Translations under genes and position numbers: made by a program
Source: Muribaculaceae bacterium
GTDB taxonomy: Bacteria; Bacteroidota; Bacteroidia; Bacteroidales; Muribaculaceae
Direction of reading: 5' to 3'
DNA length: 21,808 nucleotides
Assembly (NCBI GenBank): GCA_009775125.1
Contig: VSPD01000043.1
Span: 1 to 21,808 of the forward strand
The notes under the pieces: generated by a model
What the model was told of the DNA's origin: nothing
Seen by the model: the letters and a program-made list of their open reading frames with translations, nothing else
Database searches by the model: none
In this document: piece after piece, positions 7,840 to 15,249 of the stretch
Layout of the letters: every line of letters begins with the position of its first letter
Position numbering within the stretch: the stretch's first letter is position 1

Positions 7840-8787
7840 TTATTTATTTTTGGGAGAGCGGGAGAAGCGGAGCTGGGAGCGGAGGAGGGGCCAGCGGAGG
7901 GTGAGGATGGCGTGGTCGGGGGTGATTTGGGCGTCTTGGTCGCCGGTGAGCAACCGGCCTCGGGCATCGTACCAGTCAAGGACATAGGTGCCGATAAAAA
8001 TTGTGGGAGACAGATGTCCGATTATGCGCCCGGGCTCGCGCCGGGAGGTGTCTGCTCCGGAGAGATACACAATATCGTAGGTGCCGGGGCGCGACGGCGA
8101 TTTTACGGTAGCGAGGCGATAGCGGCCCCCGACAGAGGCGAGCGCGGGGTCGATGTCGCGGTCGAGATAGTCCCAAACGGCCTCGTTGATGTCGGCAGAT
8201 GAACAGAGATAGGCCATAAGAGCATCTATCGATGCAAAAGTGGCATATTCCGGCACCGGGAGATAGCGCGCCTCGGCGGAGAGCCTTTGTATCTTAGCTT
8301 TGTGGGAGAAGGAGGCTGTGACACGGCCTCCTGCGGGGTCGAGCGGCACGGCGGCCACATATTGCTGGTATTCGCCGCCGACGTAGAGCCGGGCGGAATG
8401 ACCATCGGCGACAACTTTTATCGAAATTGGCCCGGAGATGTCGGCATGCGACAACCTCACGCTGTAATTTCCGAGCGTGCGGGTGGAATCGCCTGCGAGG
8501 GTGTCGACACGCACCGCGGCTTCGGGAACAAGGTAGAGCGGATCTTCCGACCAATCGGGGATAAAGAGTGTGGCGTTGACGCTTCCCCACCGCAGCGACA
8601 TGGCGCGTCCGCGAGCCTTACGGGGCAGTGTGGCACGGACTTGAAGCATGGCCCTGTCGATATTGCAACCGAGAGAGTCGACTTCAACGGTGCCGGCCGG
8701 CGCTTCGAGAGGCTTGTCGAACCAATCGTCGCGCGCGGCGGCGGTGAAGGCAAGAGCCAAAACGAGGGAGAGGAGCGCGTGCTTCAT
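7840..8787 (-). CDS. Secreted protein of unknown function
   Basis: A 315-residue protein with a clear signal peptide (MKHALLSLVLALAFTAAA). The rest looks beta-rich, with short strands and turns (for example VNATLFIPDWSEDPLYLVPE, then GNYSVRLSHADI), and a more basic C-terminus (LRSQLRFSRSPKNK). No family was recognised and no catalytic motif stands out; position and export suggest a periplasmic or outer-membrane-associated partner. Its ATG overlaps the stop codon of the HAD gene by 4 nt (ATGA), so the two are probably translationally coupled. The next gene begins 4 nt downstream. Confidence 0.8.
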   Translation of the reverse strand: MKHALLSLVLALAFTAAARDDWFDKPLEAPAGTVEVDSLGCNIDRAMLQVRATLPRKARGRAMSLRWGSVNATLFIPDWSEDPLYLVPEAAVRVDTLAGDSTRTLGNYSVRLSHADISGPISIKVVADGHSARLYVGGEYQQYVAAVPLDPAGGRVTASFSHKAKIQRLSAEARYLPVPEYATFASIDALMAYLCSSADINEAVWDYLDRDIDPALASVGGRYRLATVKSPSRPGTYDIVYLSGADTSRREPGRIIGHLSPTIFIGTYVLDWYDARGRLLTGDQDAQITPDHAILTLRWPLLRSQLRFSRSPKNK

Positions 8788-9470
8788 TGCAGTATTGACA
8801 ACAGGGCCGCGAGCGACGGTATCTGCGACGGATGCTCGGCAGCGTCCTCGTCGGCAGTCCAGCCTTTGCCCTTAATCCAGGCTGTGGCGCAGCCAATGGA
8901 CTCGGCAGGGAGGATGTCCTTGCGCAGGGAGTCGCCCACGACAAGCACCTGCTCGGGCGGCAGCCCCAGGGCATCGCAACCGAGGCGGAAAATCTGCGGG
9001 TCGGGCTTGCGCACGCCCACTACGGCGCTCTCTACTACGGCCTTGAAAAGCGGGGCTATGCCCATGTCGGCAATCACGGCGTTGACGTTGCCATAGAAAT
9101 TGCTCACAAGCACCATCGGATAGCGTGAGGCGAGGGACTCGAGCACCGGACGAGCCTCGGCGACACATTCCCGGGCAAATTCATAGCAACGCAGGGCGAT
9201 GCGGGCGGCAAGGCCGGAGGTGTCGTCGCCGGGACAAAGGATGGCGAGCTGACGGCTTATTTTTTCTTGCATGAGGCGGTGAAAATCGAAGTCGGGCTTC
9301 ACGATGGGCTCACGGGCGAATAGACGTTCCACGTCGACGTAGGCGTCGCGGAAGCGTTGTTTCCCGGGGTCGAAGCCTTCGGCAAGGTAGGAGCGGTAGA
9401 TTACCTCGCTCCAATGGTCGCCACGCGAGTCGAGCGTGCCGCCGTAGTCGAAAATTATTCCTCGTATCAT
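8784..9470 (-). CDS. HAD-family hydrolase (phosphatase-like)
   Basis: Starting at the ATG at 9470, the 228-residue protein opens with the HAD motif I segment MIRGIIFDYGGTLD. Asp8 is the expected nucleophile. The residue two places on is Gly10, not the usual second Asp of DxD phosphatases, a known variation in parts of the superfamily. Motif II is LVSNFYGN, motif III supplies Lys in VRKPDP, and motif IV is VVGDSLRKD. The layout fits a cytosolic small-molecule phosphatase with a helical cap between motifs I and II. A longer frame to 9551 adds 27 residues before motif I and overlaps the upstream gene, so it was rejected. It lies 55 nt after the second CDP-alcohol gene, a gap holding a short GC hairpin (9493-9508), and overlaps the next gene by 4 nt. 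The substrate is unknown; a phosphorylated lipid head group or precursor is inference from context. Confidence 0.85.
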   Translation of the reverse strand: MIRGIIFDYGGTLDSRGDHWSEVIYRSYLAEGFDPGKQRFRDAYVDVERLFAREPIVKPDFDFHRLMQEKISRQLAILCPGDDTSGLAARIALRCYEFARECVAEARPVLESLASRYPMVLVSNFYGNVNAVIADMGIAPLFKAVVESAVVGVRKPDPQIFRLGCDALGLPPEQVLVVGDSLRKDILPAESIGCATAWIKGKGWTADEDAAEHPSQIPSLAALLSILQ

Positions 9471-9525
9471 GGAAGTTGGGGAGTTGGAGCCGCCGCGTTG
9501 AAACGCGGGGCACAATGGCGTTTTT

Positions 9526-10440
9526 TTATTTTTTAGATAATTCGTCGGCAAGGCGGCGGCAGATTGATTCGTGGCGGCGTACCATGTAAATCATGATAGC
9601 GTTGAGCACGACAAGCTCGAACACGAAATAGAGCCAAGGCATGCAGGCGAACAGCGAGCAGAAAAGGGCTATGGTGCGCCAGTTGAAAGAGAGGATGTTG
9701 GTGTATTTCATCAACGGGAGGCTGAGGGCGCGGAATCGGTCGCGGAATTCGCGGGGAATGTCGCCGTCGGGGTAACGCTCGGCCAGGACGGCGCGAAGAC
9801 GTTGCATCTGCGGGGTCATCACCTCCTGGTTGCGTGTGTAGTTGAGGTAGACGAGCATGATTATGCGCTTGATCCACGACGCCGACGGAGCCTCGCGGCG
9901 GTAGCGGCCGGCGAGTTCACGCGCGCTGTCGAGTTCCGAACCGTCCTTGCCTTTGAGGAAGTAGAGGTGGAACTGGCGATAGTAGTCGGCCATGGCCGCC
10001 TGCTTGGCGTGGCAAAGGCCGGCCACCACGGCAATTACCCAGATGAGCCATGGCCGTGCCATGAAAAACTCCGAGGTATAGTTCTCGCGCAGACATATGG
10101 CTACGTAGATCGATGCAAACCACAGGTCGCCGGCCATGCCGTCGAGGATACGGCCGAGGCGCGAATATTGCTTGGTCATGCGGGCGAGCTGGCCGTCGGC
10201 CGAGTCAAAAGAGTTGGCCCACATGAGCAAAATCATGCCGGCAACGTTGATCCACATGTTGTTGAAATAGAAGGCAACGCCGGCGGCGATGCCGAGGAAT
10301 ATCGACGCGATGGTTATGGCATTGGGCGTCACACCCAATTTTGCGGCCAAACATGCCCACATATATCCTATGGGGCGGTAGAAGGCGAGGTCGATATGCT
10401 CTTCGGTGTCGAGCGATTTAAGCGAGTCTTGATAATTCAT
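9526..10440 (-). CDS. CDP-alcohol phosphatidyltransferase-like protein with shifted motif
   Basis: This 304-residue multi-pass membrane protein belongs to the CDP-alcohol phosphatidyltransferase family by its signature: Asp79, Asp82-Gly83, Ala86-Arg87, then 8 residues, Gly96 and Asp100. Such enzymes transfer a phospho-diacylglycerol or similar group from a CDP-linked donor to an alcohol at the cytoplasmic face of the inner membrane. The last motif Asp should be at position 104, three residues after Asp100. Here 104 is Gly and an Asp follows at 105 (ILDGMAGD). That Asp is thought to act as catalytic base, so activity or substrate may differ. A long hydrophilic stretch (about residues 150-235) separates the catalytic half from the last membrane segments and makes the protein longer than a typical member. 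It starts 6 nt after the acyltransferase stop codon. The acceptor alcohol is unknown. Confidence 0.85.
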   Translation of the reverse strand: MNYQDSLKSLDTEEHIDLAFYRPIGYMWACLAAKLGVTPNAITIASIFLGIAAGVAFYFNNMWINVAGMILLMWANSFDSADGQLARMTKQYSRLGRILDGMAGDLWFASIYVAICLRENYTSEFFMARPWLIWVIAVVAGLCHAKQAAMADYYRQFHLYFLKGKDGSELDSARELAGRYRREAPSASWIKRIIMLVYLNYTRNQEVMTPQMQRLRAVLAERYPDGDIPREFRDRFRALSLPLMKYTNILSFNWRTIALFCSLFACMPWLYFVFELVVLNAIMIYMVRRHESICRRLADELSKK

Positions 10441-10446
10441 GGGATA

Positions 10447-11301
10447 TTATTTATAAAGGTCGCGGAGTTCGTAGGTTTTTTCACGGAGATATGCGCCGAG
10501 AGCCTCGGCGGTGTCGAAGCGCGCCTGGTCGGCCACAGAGATGGGATTGCCGACCGACACGTGGATTTCCTTGCCATTTTTGCGGAACACCTCGGCCGGA
10601 AGACGGAATGAACGGGCCTGCCAGCACACCACGCCAAGGAAATTGAACCACCAGGAATTTGAGCCATGGAAGAAAATGGGTATTACCGGCACTTTCGCTT
10701 TCTTGATGATCTGGAGCACCGACGGCTGCCAGGGGCGGTCTTTGAGACGCAGGTTCCAGTCGATTTTCGACATGGCGCCGGCAGGGAAAAATCCCACGGG
10801 CTGCCCGTCGCGGAGCATGCCGAGCGCCTTCTTGATTCCGGCTACCGACACCTTGCGTTTCTCAGGGTCGTCGCTCTGCCAGGCGTCGACGGCGATAAAG
10901 TTGGGGCGCATGGCGGTGATTTTGTTGAGGATGAGGTTTACCATCACACGATACTCCGGCCGGCGCGAGGCCACAAGATGAATGAGGGTGATGCCGTCGA
11001 GGGCGCCAAAGGGGTGGTTGCTCACGGTGATGAACGCGCCTTCGGGCAAGTGGTCGAGCACTTGCTCGTTGTCGACGCGCAGCGTGTTGTGAAACTCGTC
11101 GAAAAGCAGACGGCGCACAAAGTCGGGGCCCGGGGTGTCGCAGCAGTTGCGGTGGACGCGATTCACTTTGTCGACAGACAGGAAGCGAAGCAGACGGTTG
11201 ACGAGCCGTTCATGGCCTTCGAGGGCGGGCACCATCTGTCGGAGGTCGTCGTAATTGAGCACGTCGGGACGTATCTCGTATTCTGAATAGTTTTCTGACA
11301 T
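10447..11301 (-). CDS. Lysophospholipid acyltransferase family protein (OlsB/GlsB-like)
   Basis: The 284-residue protein carries the acyltransferase signature SNHPFGALDG, with catalytic His96 and Asp102. This H-x5-D spacing is characteristic of the hemolysin/OlsB/GlsB branch, as opposed to PlsC (H-x4-D). A second conserved block is FFPAGAMSK (about 171-179), expected to bind the phosphate or acyl donor. Family members transfer a fatty acyl group from acyl-ACP or acyl-CoA to an amine or lysolipid at the inner membrane; in Bacteroides a relative (GlsB) makes N-acyl glycine lipids. Here the acceptor is unknown. It starts 1 nt after the PAP2 stop codon and ends 6 nt before the second CDP-alcohol gene, so it is embedded in the lipid operon. 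The role in making or trimming an inositol or sphingolipid species is inference. Confidence 0.85.
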   Translation of the reverse strand: MSENYSEYEIRPDVLNYDDLRQMVPALEGHERLVNRLLRFLSVDKVNRVHRNCCDTPGPDFVRRLLFDEFHNTLRVDNEQVLDHLPEGAFITVSNHPFGALDGITLIHLVASRRPEYRVMVNLILNKITAMRPNFIAVDAWQSDDPEKRKVSVAGIKKALGMLRDGQPVGFFPAGAMSKIDWNLRLKDRPWQPSVLQIIKKAKVPVIPIFFHGSNSWWFNFLGVVCWQARSFRLPAEVFRKNGKEIHVSVGNPISVADQARFDTAEALGAYLREKTYELRDLYK

Positions 11302-11302
11302 A

Positions 11303-12232
11303 TCAATGGGATATATATTTGGTATAACGTGCCATGAAGCGGGCGAAGGCCGGGATGCGCATCAGGCCGTATTCAAACAGGGCAAATCCGGCAAATGCGC
11401 AGGCGATGCCGCCAAGCACGTCGAGTATGTAATGGTGGGAGGTATATACGGCGGTGAACCATATTCCGGCGGTGACTACCGCAAGAACGGCTATCCACAC
11501 GGCCGACGAGCGCGAGCGCACGGCGTAAATCAATGCCACGAGCGTGTAGGCCGAATGGAGCGAGGGCATGGCGGCGAACACGTTGGAGTTGCGGGTGTAG
11601 AGGCTGTCGAATATGCCGAGCCCGGTCATGGCGTCGAACGCATCGAGGCCGGCCACGTCGCCGCCGGTGCCGAGCACGAAGTCGAAGCCATGTTTGGCCA
11701 CATACCATGGCGGCGCGGCGGGATGAATGTAATAGAACGTGAACCCGATGAAGTTGACCAACAGGAACACAAGCGAGAAATGCAGATATTGCATCTTCTT
11801 GCCGCGGAAGTAGAGCCAAAGGCCGAAAAATATCGGCAGGGGCACCCAGCAGAGATAGAACACTCCGGCGAGAAAGTCGGGCAAGGCCGATGTGTGCTGT
11901 GCGAAAAATTCGTTGGGGGTGAGTGTCACGCCTGTGGCCGACACGATGCCAAAGAGGCTTTTCTCGGTCTCGTATAGCCCGCGGATGTCGACGGGATTGA
12001 CGGTGTAGTTGGGGCAAAGATTCATCCAGTCGTAGGATATGCCGAAGAGGAAGAATGGAACAAGAGCCACGATGAGACGACGCGTGGCCGGCGCGGCAAA
12101 AAAGAGCACGGCAATGAGCACGGCCATAAGCGCATGCTCGGGCCGGAAGCCGACAAACAGCCCCGTCACCGCCAGCCATACGGCCAGGGCACCGACACAG
12201 AAAAGCGTTTCCTTTAAAGCAAGCCCCTTCAC
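11303..12232 (-). CDS. PAP2 superfamily protein, Aur1/inositol-phosphoceramide-synthase-like
   Basis: A polytopic membrane protein of about 309 residues. It carries three blocks typical of the Aur1/Ipt1-like branch of PAP2 proteins: HPAAPPWY, then MPSLHSAYT (His near 226), then TSHHYILDVLGG (His near 266-267 and Asp near 271). In fungi Aur1 moves inositol phosphate from phosphatidylinositol to ceramide; the His-His-Asp set is the expected catalytic triad. I recall the related Bacteroides protein sits in the inositol-lipid cluster next to a PI synthase, as here, which supports the same role. The start is uncertain: GTG at 12232 follows the upstream stop by 1 nt, mirroring the next gene junction. 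A TTG at 12253 would add 7 residues and overlap the upstream gene by 20 nt; there is no in-frame ATG near the start. Confidence 0.8.
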   Translation of the reverse strand: MKGLALKETLFCVGALAVWLAVTGLFVGFRPEHALMAVLIAVLFFAAPATRRLIVALVPFFLFGISYDWMNLCPNYTVNPVDIRGLYETEKSLFGIVSATGVTLTPNEFFAQHTSALPDFLAGVFYLCWVPLPIFFGLWLYFRGKKMQYLHFSLVFLLVNFIGFTFYYIHPAAPPWYVAKHGFDFVLGTGGDVAGLDAFDAMTGLGIFDSLYTRNSNVFAAMPSLHSAYTLVALIYAVRSRSSAVWIAVLAVVTAGIWFTAVYTSHHYILDVLGGIACAFAGFALFEYGLMRIPAFARFMARYTKYISH

Positions 12233-12233
12233 G

Positions 12234-12923
12234 CTACTTTCCCGATTTTTCAATTTCTTTCCGGCACCAGGCTATGCGTGCGAAAGCGGTAAGGTTGGCA
12301 AATACAGCGATGAAAGCCATGGCCACGACGAGTATTATGTTGGCATCGAAACCCACGCCGCACTGTCCGGCAATGCCGGTGGCGAGGACAGCCACGGTGG
12401 TAACTACCACGCGCTCGGGCCGCTGCATGAATCCGATTTTGCACACCACGCCGAGCCCCTCGCCGCGAACTCGCACATAGCTCACCATAAGAGAGCCAAC
12501 GAGGGCAAGGAACGTGAGCAGCGCGCCTGCAATGTTGCCTATCTGGATAAGATAGTAAGATATGCCGCCGAGTATGAATAATTCGCAGTAGCGGTCGAGC
12601 ACAGAATCGTACATGGCGCCGAATGTGGAGGCCATGTTGCCAAGGCGCGCCACCTGGCCGTCGAGCATATCGAATACAGAAAACAGGATTATCAGCACTC
12701 CGGCGAGAGTGAGCAAGCCGAAGTCGACGGCTCCGTCACCGGCCTTGTATCCGGCCCATACCAGCACGCCGGCGGCGGCAATCTGGCCAAGGAGGCCTAC
12801 GGTGGTGACCATATTTGGAGTAACGCCCATTTTCACAAGCAGCCGCACGAAAGGATTTATCACGGCATAGATGCCTTGCTGTATGGCGTTGCGCGCTGTG
12901 GTCGCGTCTTGTTTTATTGACAT
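12234..12923 (-). CDS. CDP-alcohol phosphatidyltransferase, probable phosphatidylinositol(-phosphate) synthase
   Basis: The 229-residue protein has the full family signature D85-x2-D88-G89-x2-A92-R93-x8-G102-x3-D106-x3-D110 (DMLDGQVARLGNMASTFG then AMYDSVLDR) and about six membrane segments. It should transfer a phosphatidyl group from CDP-diacylglycerol to an alcohol on the cytoplasmic side of the inner membrane. Sequence alone does not fix the acceptor. Neighbours do: PgpA-like phosphatase and GtrA upstream and an Aur1-like PAP2 downstream match the Bacteroides inositol-lipid locus, in which I recall this gene makes phosphatidylinositol phosphate. The ATG at 12923 gives MSIKQDATTARNAIQQG; the longer frame to 13376 runs through the GtrA gene and is not real. 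The next gene begins 1 nt after its stop. Confidence 0.87.
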   Translation of the reverse strand: MSIKQDATTARNAIQQGIYAVINPFVRLLVKMGVTPNMVTTVGLLGQIAAAGVLVWAGYKAGDGAVDFGLLTLAGVLIILFSVFDMLDGQVARLGNMASTFGAMYDSVLDRYCELFILGGISYYLIQIGNIAGALLTFLALVGSLMVSYVRVRGEGLGVVCKIGFMQRPERVVVTTVAVLATGIAGQCGVGFDANIILVVAMAFIAVFANLTAFARIAWCRKEIEKSGK

Positions 12924-12955
12924 CTTTTTCAGGTCTAAAAAATGGTTATAATTGG

Positions 12956-13474
12956 TCAGAAGCGGAAAAGGGTCTTGAACGCCTTTATGGCGTAGGGGTC
13001 GAACGAGGTAAGACGGTAGACGAAGTAGCGCTGGAGCAGAAAGTTCCAAAACCACGACACAAGCAGCGATGTGACAAGACGCGCGGCGGCAAAGCAACCT
13101 TTGTCGGTGAATCCTTGCGCAGCGAGCCAGTCCCAGTGAGCGAGGGCATAATAGAGAATCTGGGTGCCGAACGAGTTCAGCAGCAACGAGCCGGTCCACA
13201 CCATGGCATATTTCACGGCCACGGCGCGCCAAGGGCAGTCGGAGGCATGGAAAGTGAAGCGGTAGTTGATCATGCAATTGATCACCCCGCCGGCAAACGC
13301 TCCTATGGCCGTCGACAAAAAAGGCGTGAGCCCTACCCAGGCAAATAGCGCGAAGCCCATGAAAAGGTCGACCCACGAGGCTGCCTGCGACGACACGATG
13401 GAACGCAGGAACGTGAAAGCGATTTTGTCGCTTTCAAGCACCGTCTTTCCAATTTTTTTTATTTGTTTTTTCAA
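12956..13474 (-). CDS. GtrA-like membrane protein
   Basis: A small four-helix membrane protein of the GtrA/DPMS3 type. Signs are GAFAGGVINCMINYRFTF near the second helix and SWFWNFLLQRYFVYR near the end, where the family has N-[FY]-x3-R/K-x-[WF]-[VT]-F-like motifs. GtrA proteins are linked to flipping or anchoring polyprenyl-linked sugars, but members in lipid operons may move lipid intermediates. No ATG exists near the N-terminus. I chose the TTG at 13474, 7 nt after the PgpA stop, giving 172 residues; a TTG at 13534 overlaps PgpA and a GTG at 13441 is an alternative. It sits between the PgpA-like and CDP-alcohol genes, the same neighbourhood as the Bacteroides inositol-lipid locus as I recall it. 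Confidence 0.78.
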   Translation of the reverse strand: MKKQIKKIGKTVLESDKIAFTFLRSIVSSQAASWVDLFMGFALFAWVGLTPFLSTAIGAFAGGVINCMINYRFTFHASDCPWRAVAVKYAMVWTGSLLLNSFGTQILYYALAHWDWLAAQGFTDKGCFAAARLVTSLLVSWFWNFLLQRYFVYRLTSFDPYAIKAFKTLFRF

Positions 13475-13481
13475 TTTTTGT

Positions 13482-13991
13482 TTAAATAAAACTGTTGACC
13501 GCAAGCAGGACAAATATCGAATATATGCCGGCAAGGATGTCGTCGGCCATCATTCCGTAGCCGCGTGGCAGGCGTTCCATTGCCCGGATGCCGAGCGGCT
13601 TGTATATATCGAACAGCCGGAAAAGGACAAACGCGAGCAAAATCTCCCACCAGGGCGTAGTAGCCACGGTGCCGAGCGGCAGCAGGCTTATCCACATGCC
13701 CACCGTCTCGTCGGCGCAGGCCACTACGGGGTCCTTGCCCCAGTAGCGCTCGGCCACCGAGCTTGCCCATGTGCCGGCCACGCAATAAATTACGGCGGCG
13801 GCGAAGGTTACGTAAAAGACCGTGGCGGCATCGGAGCACCACAGGTATAGCGGCAACCAAAGCACCACGGCAAGCAACGCGCCCCATGTGCCCGGAGCCT
13901 TGGGCAGATAGCCCACGCCGAACGACGTGGCAATCATGCGGGGCACGAGCGGGAAATGCTCTGCGGATGTATGGGTGCGATTGGTGGACAT
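13482..13991 (-). CDS. pgpA: Phosphatidylglycerophosphatase A-like protein (PgpA family)
   Basis: The 169-residue protein has the hallmark blocks of PgpA: FGVGYLPKAPGTWG near the N-terminus, DPVVACADETVG in the middle and FRLFDIYKPLGI...GYGMMADDILAGIYS near the end. These acidic residues are thought to coordinate Mg2+ in this inner-membrane lipid phosphatase. The textbook reaction is removal of the phosphate from phosphatidylglycerophosphate. In a cluster with a probable PI-phosphate synthase it may instead remove phosphate from phosphatidylinositol phosphate, as I recall being proposed for the Bacteroides locus. ATG at 13991 was chosen; a GTG at 14009 would overlap the upstream ATP-grasp gene. 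It begins 4 nt after that gene. Confidence 0.88.
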   Translation of the reverse strand: MSTNRTHTSAEHFPLVPRMIATSFGVGYLPKAPGTWGALLAVVLWLPLYLWCSDAATVFYVTFAAAVIYCVAGTWASSVAERYWGKDPVVACADETVGMWISLLPLGTVATTPWWEILLAFVLFRLFDIYKPLGIRAMERLPRGYGMMADDILAGIYSIFVLLAVNSFI

Positions 13992-13995
13992 ATGC

Positions 13996-14865
13996 CTATT
14001 TTTTTGCACGTTCCTTGATCATGGCCATGATACGGCGGGCAATCTGCGGCCCGGCCTCGTTGCGGCAGGGCGCGAAACTTGGCCAGTCGTTGAAGTCGAT
14101 AATCTGGATGTCGCCTTCGGGCGATATTATGCAGTCGCCTCCGTAGACCACCACGTCGAGCACGTCGGCGGCCTCGTCGCATATCTTGTGGAGCCGCTCC
14201 TTGTCGAAAGGAATATTCTCGAGCTCGCCGTTTACGGCCTCGTTGCCAAACTTGCTCTGCCGCGTCTCGAAAGGATAGAACCACGAGAAGTAATTTGAGC
14301 CGCGTATGCCGTAAAATTTCACAAGGTCGCCCTCGAGGTGGAGGTTGATTACCGCGCGATGGATGCCGCGCATGAAATATTCCTGCAAGATTTCCTGAGC
14401 CTCCTCGGGGTGGCGGGCAAACGACACATCCTCGCGGTGTATGGCATGGCCGTCGCCTCGCTTTATCCAGCAACGGCGGAATCCTCGGCGCACCAGCTCG
14501 TCGCGCACGCGCTCGTCGGTATTCACCATCAGGCTCGGCGGATACGGGATGTTGCAACCTATGAGGATACGCGTCATGCGCTCGCGCGTGCAGTTATCGA
14601 TGCCGTAGCCCGAGTTTATCACCAGGCGGCCCTCATCCTCAAGTTTCTGGAGCAAGGCTATTGAGCGGGCCTCGCGGCACATGTTCACAATAATATCCTC
14701 GTGGATTTCCCCGGCGGCCAGCTGCTCTTCGGTGTACAGCGTAACCTCGCAGCCACGTTTACGCAACTGGTCGGCGACAATATTGAATATGGCGGCGTCG
14801 TTGCCAATATGATTGGGCGAATAGGCGCTCGCCCTCGTTATTCCGGCTATTTTAATTTCTGCCAT
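13996..14865 (-). CDS. ATP-grasp family protein (RimK/glutathione-synthase-like)
   Basis: The 289-residue soluble protein shows ATP-grasp features: WIKRGDGHAI with the ATP-binding Lys135, a central strand pair (VINLHLEGDLVKFYGI), and the metal-binding end IIDFNDWPSF with Asp257 and Asn259. ATP-grasp enzymes activate a carboxylate as acyl-phosphate and ligate an amine or thiol; a few relatives, such as inositol-phosphate kinases, phosphorylate alcohols. The substrate cannot be read from the sequence. It is the first gene after the operon promoter, 4 nt before the PgpA-like gene, so it is probably co-regulated with the lipid genes. A cytosolic step supplying or modifying a head group is inference. 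ATG at 14865 follows the promoter by about 25 nt. Confidence 0.82.
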   Translation of the reverse strand: MAEIKIAGITRASAYSPNHIGNDAAIFNIVADQLRKRGCEVTLYTEEQLAAGEIHEDIIVNMCREARSIALLQKLEDEGRLVINSGYGIDNCTRERMTRILIGCNIPYPPSLMVNTDERVRDELVRRGFRRCWIKRGDGHAIHREDVSFARHPEEAQEILQEYFMRGIHRAVINLHLEGDLVKFYGIRGSNYFSWFYPFETRQSKFGNEAVNGELENIPFDKERLHKICDEAADVLDVVVYGGDCIISPEGDIQIIDFNDWPSFAPCRNEAGPQIARRIMAMIKERAKK

Positions 14866-14896
14866 TGGAGATAAGTCGGTGGGGTTAGAATTTCTG

Positions 14897-14928
14897 CAAA
14901 ATTAGCAAATGATTCCGAACCCACCAAA
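14897..14928 (-). promoter_or_regulatory. Promoter of the lipid operon
   Basis: On the minus strand TTTG (14928-14925), a 20-nt spacer and TAATTTTG (14904-14897) match the Bacteroidetes promoter consensus. Transcription should start near 14890, giving a 5' leader of about 25 nt before the ATP-grasp ATG. No other promoter of this quality was seen inside the ten-gene unit. Confidence 0.7.
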
Positions 14929-14967
14929 TAAATATTACAATGCGACAAACAGGCTATGTTCCCATAT

Positions 14968-14998
14968 AAAAATAGCTCCGTCGATTGATTGACGGAGC
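14968..14998 (-). terminator. Terminator of the tRNA-Leu gene
   Basis: An 8-bp stem (14975-14982 with 14991-14998) on the minus strand is followed by ATTTTTATA. It lies just beyond the 3' end of the tRNA. Confidence 0.7.
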
Positions 14999-15002
14999 CG
15001 GA

Positions 15003-15089
15003 TGGTACCCGAAGTGGGACTCGAACCCACACAGCCGCGATGGCCAAGGGATTTTAAGTCCCTCGTGTCTACCGTTCCACCATTCGGGC
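15003..15089 (-). tRNA. tRNA-Leu (anticodon TAA)
   Basis: The minus-strand sequence folds as a class II tRNA. The acceptor GCCCGAA pairs with TTCGGGT (terminal G-U) and is followed by ACCA, so CCA is encoded. The anticodon loop CTTAAAA is closed by AGGGA/TCCCT, giving anticodon TAA. A long variable arm and the T-arm GTGGG TTCGAGT CCCAC complete it. The long variable arm and TAA anticodon identify leucine. It has its own promoter and terminator. Confidence 0.95.
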
Positions 15090-15106
15090 ACTTTTGTTTG
15101 GTGACG

Positions 15107-15137
15107 CAAAGTTAGTGCTTTTTTCTGTTATGGCAAA
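15107..15137 (-). promoter_or_regulatory. Promoter of tRNA-Leu
   Basis: Minus strand TTTG (15137-15134), 19 nt, TAACTTTG (15114-15107). Predicted start near 15100, about 11 nt before the mature tRNA end. Confidence 0.65.
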
Positions 15138-15249
15138 ATGATTTTGCATTTTTGGCAAAAAGCGACATTTATTTCGTCATTTTCGTCCTTCAATTAAACT
15201 TTTTTGCTTTTCCGGCCTCTTATAATTAACAACTTAAAATAGAATTATC

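Noticed and set aside
9571..10611. 346-residue plus-strand frame
   Set aside because: It lies across the CDP-alcohol and acyltransferase genes on the opposite strand, which have intact family motifs; its own sequence looks random.
12924..13376. N-terminal extension of the CDP-alcohol phosphotransferase to 380 residues
   Set aside because: It would run through the GtrA-like gene in another frame; the ATG at 12923 gives a standard-length family member.
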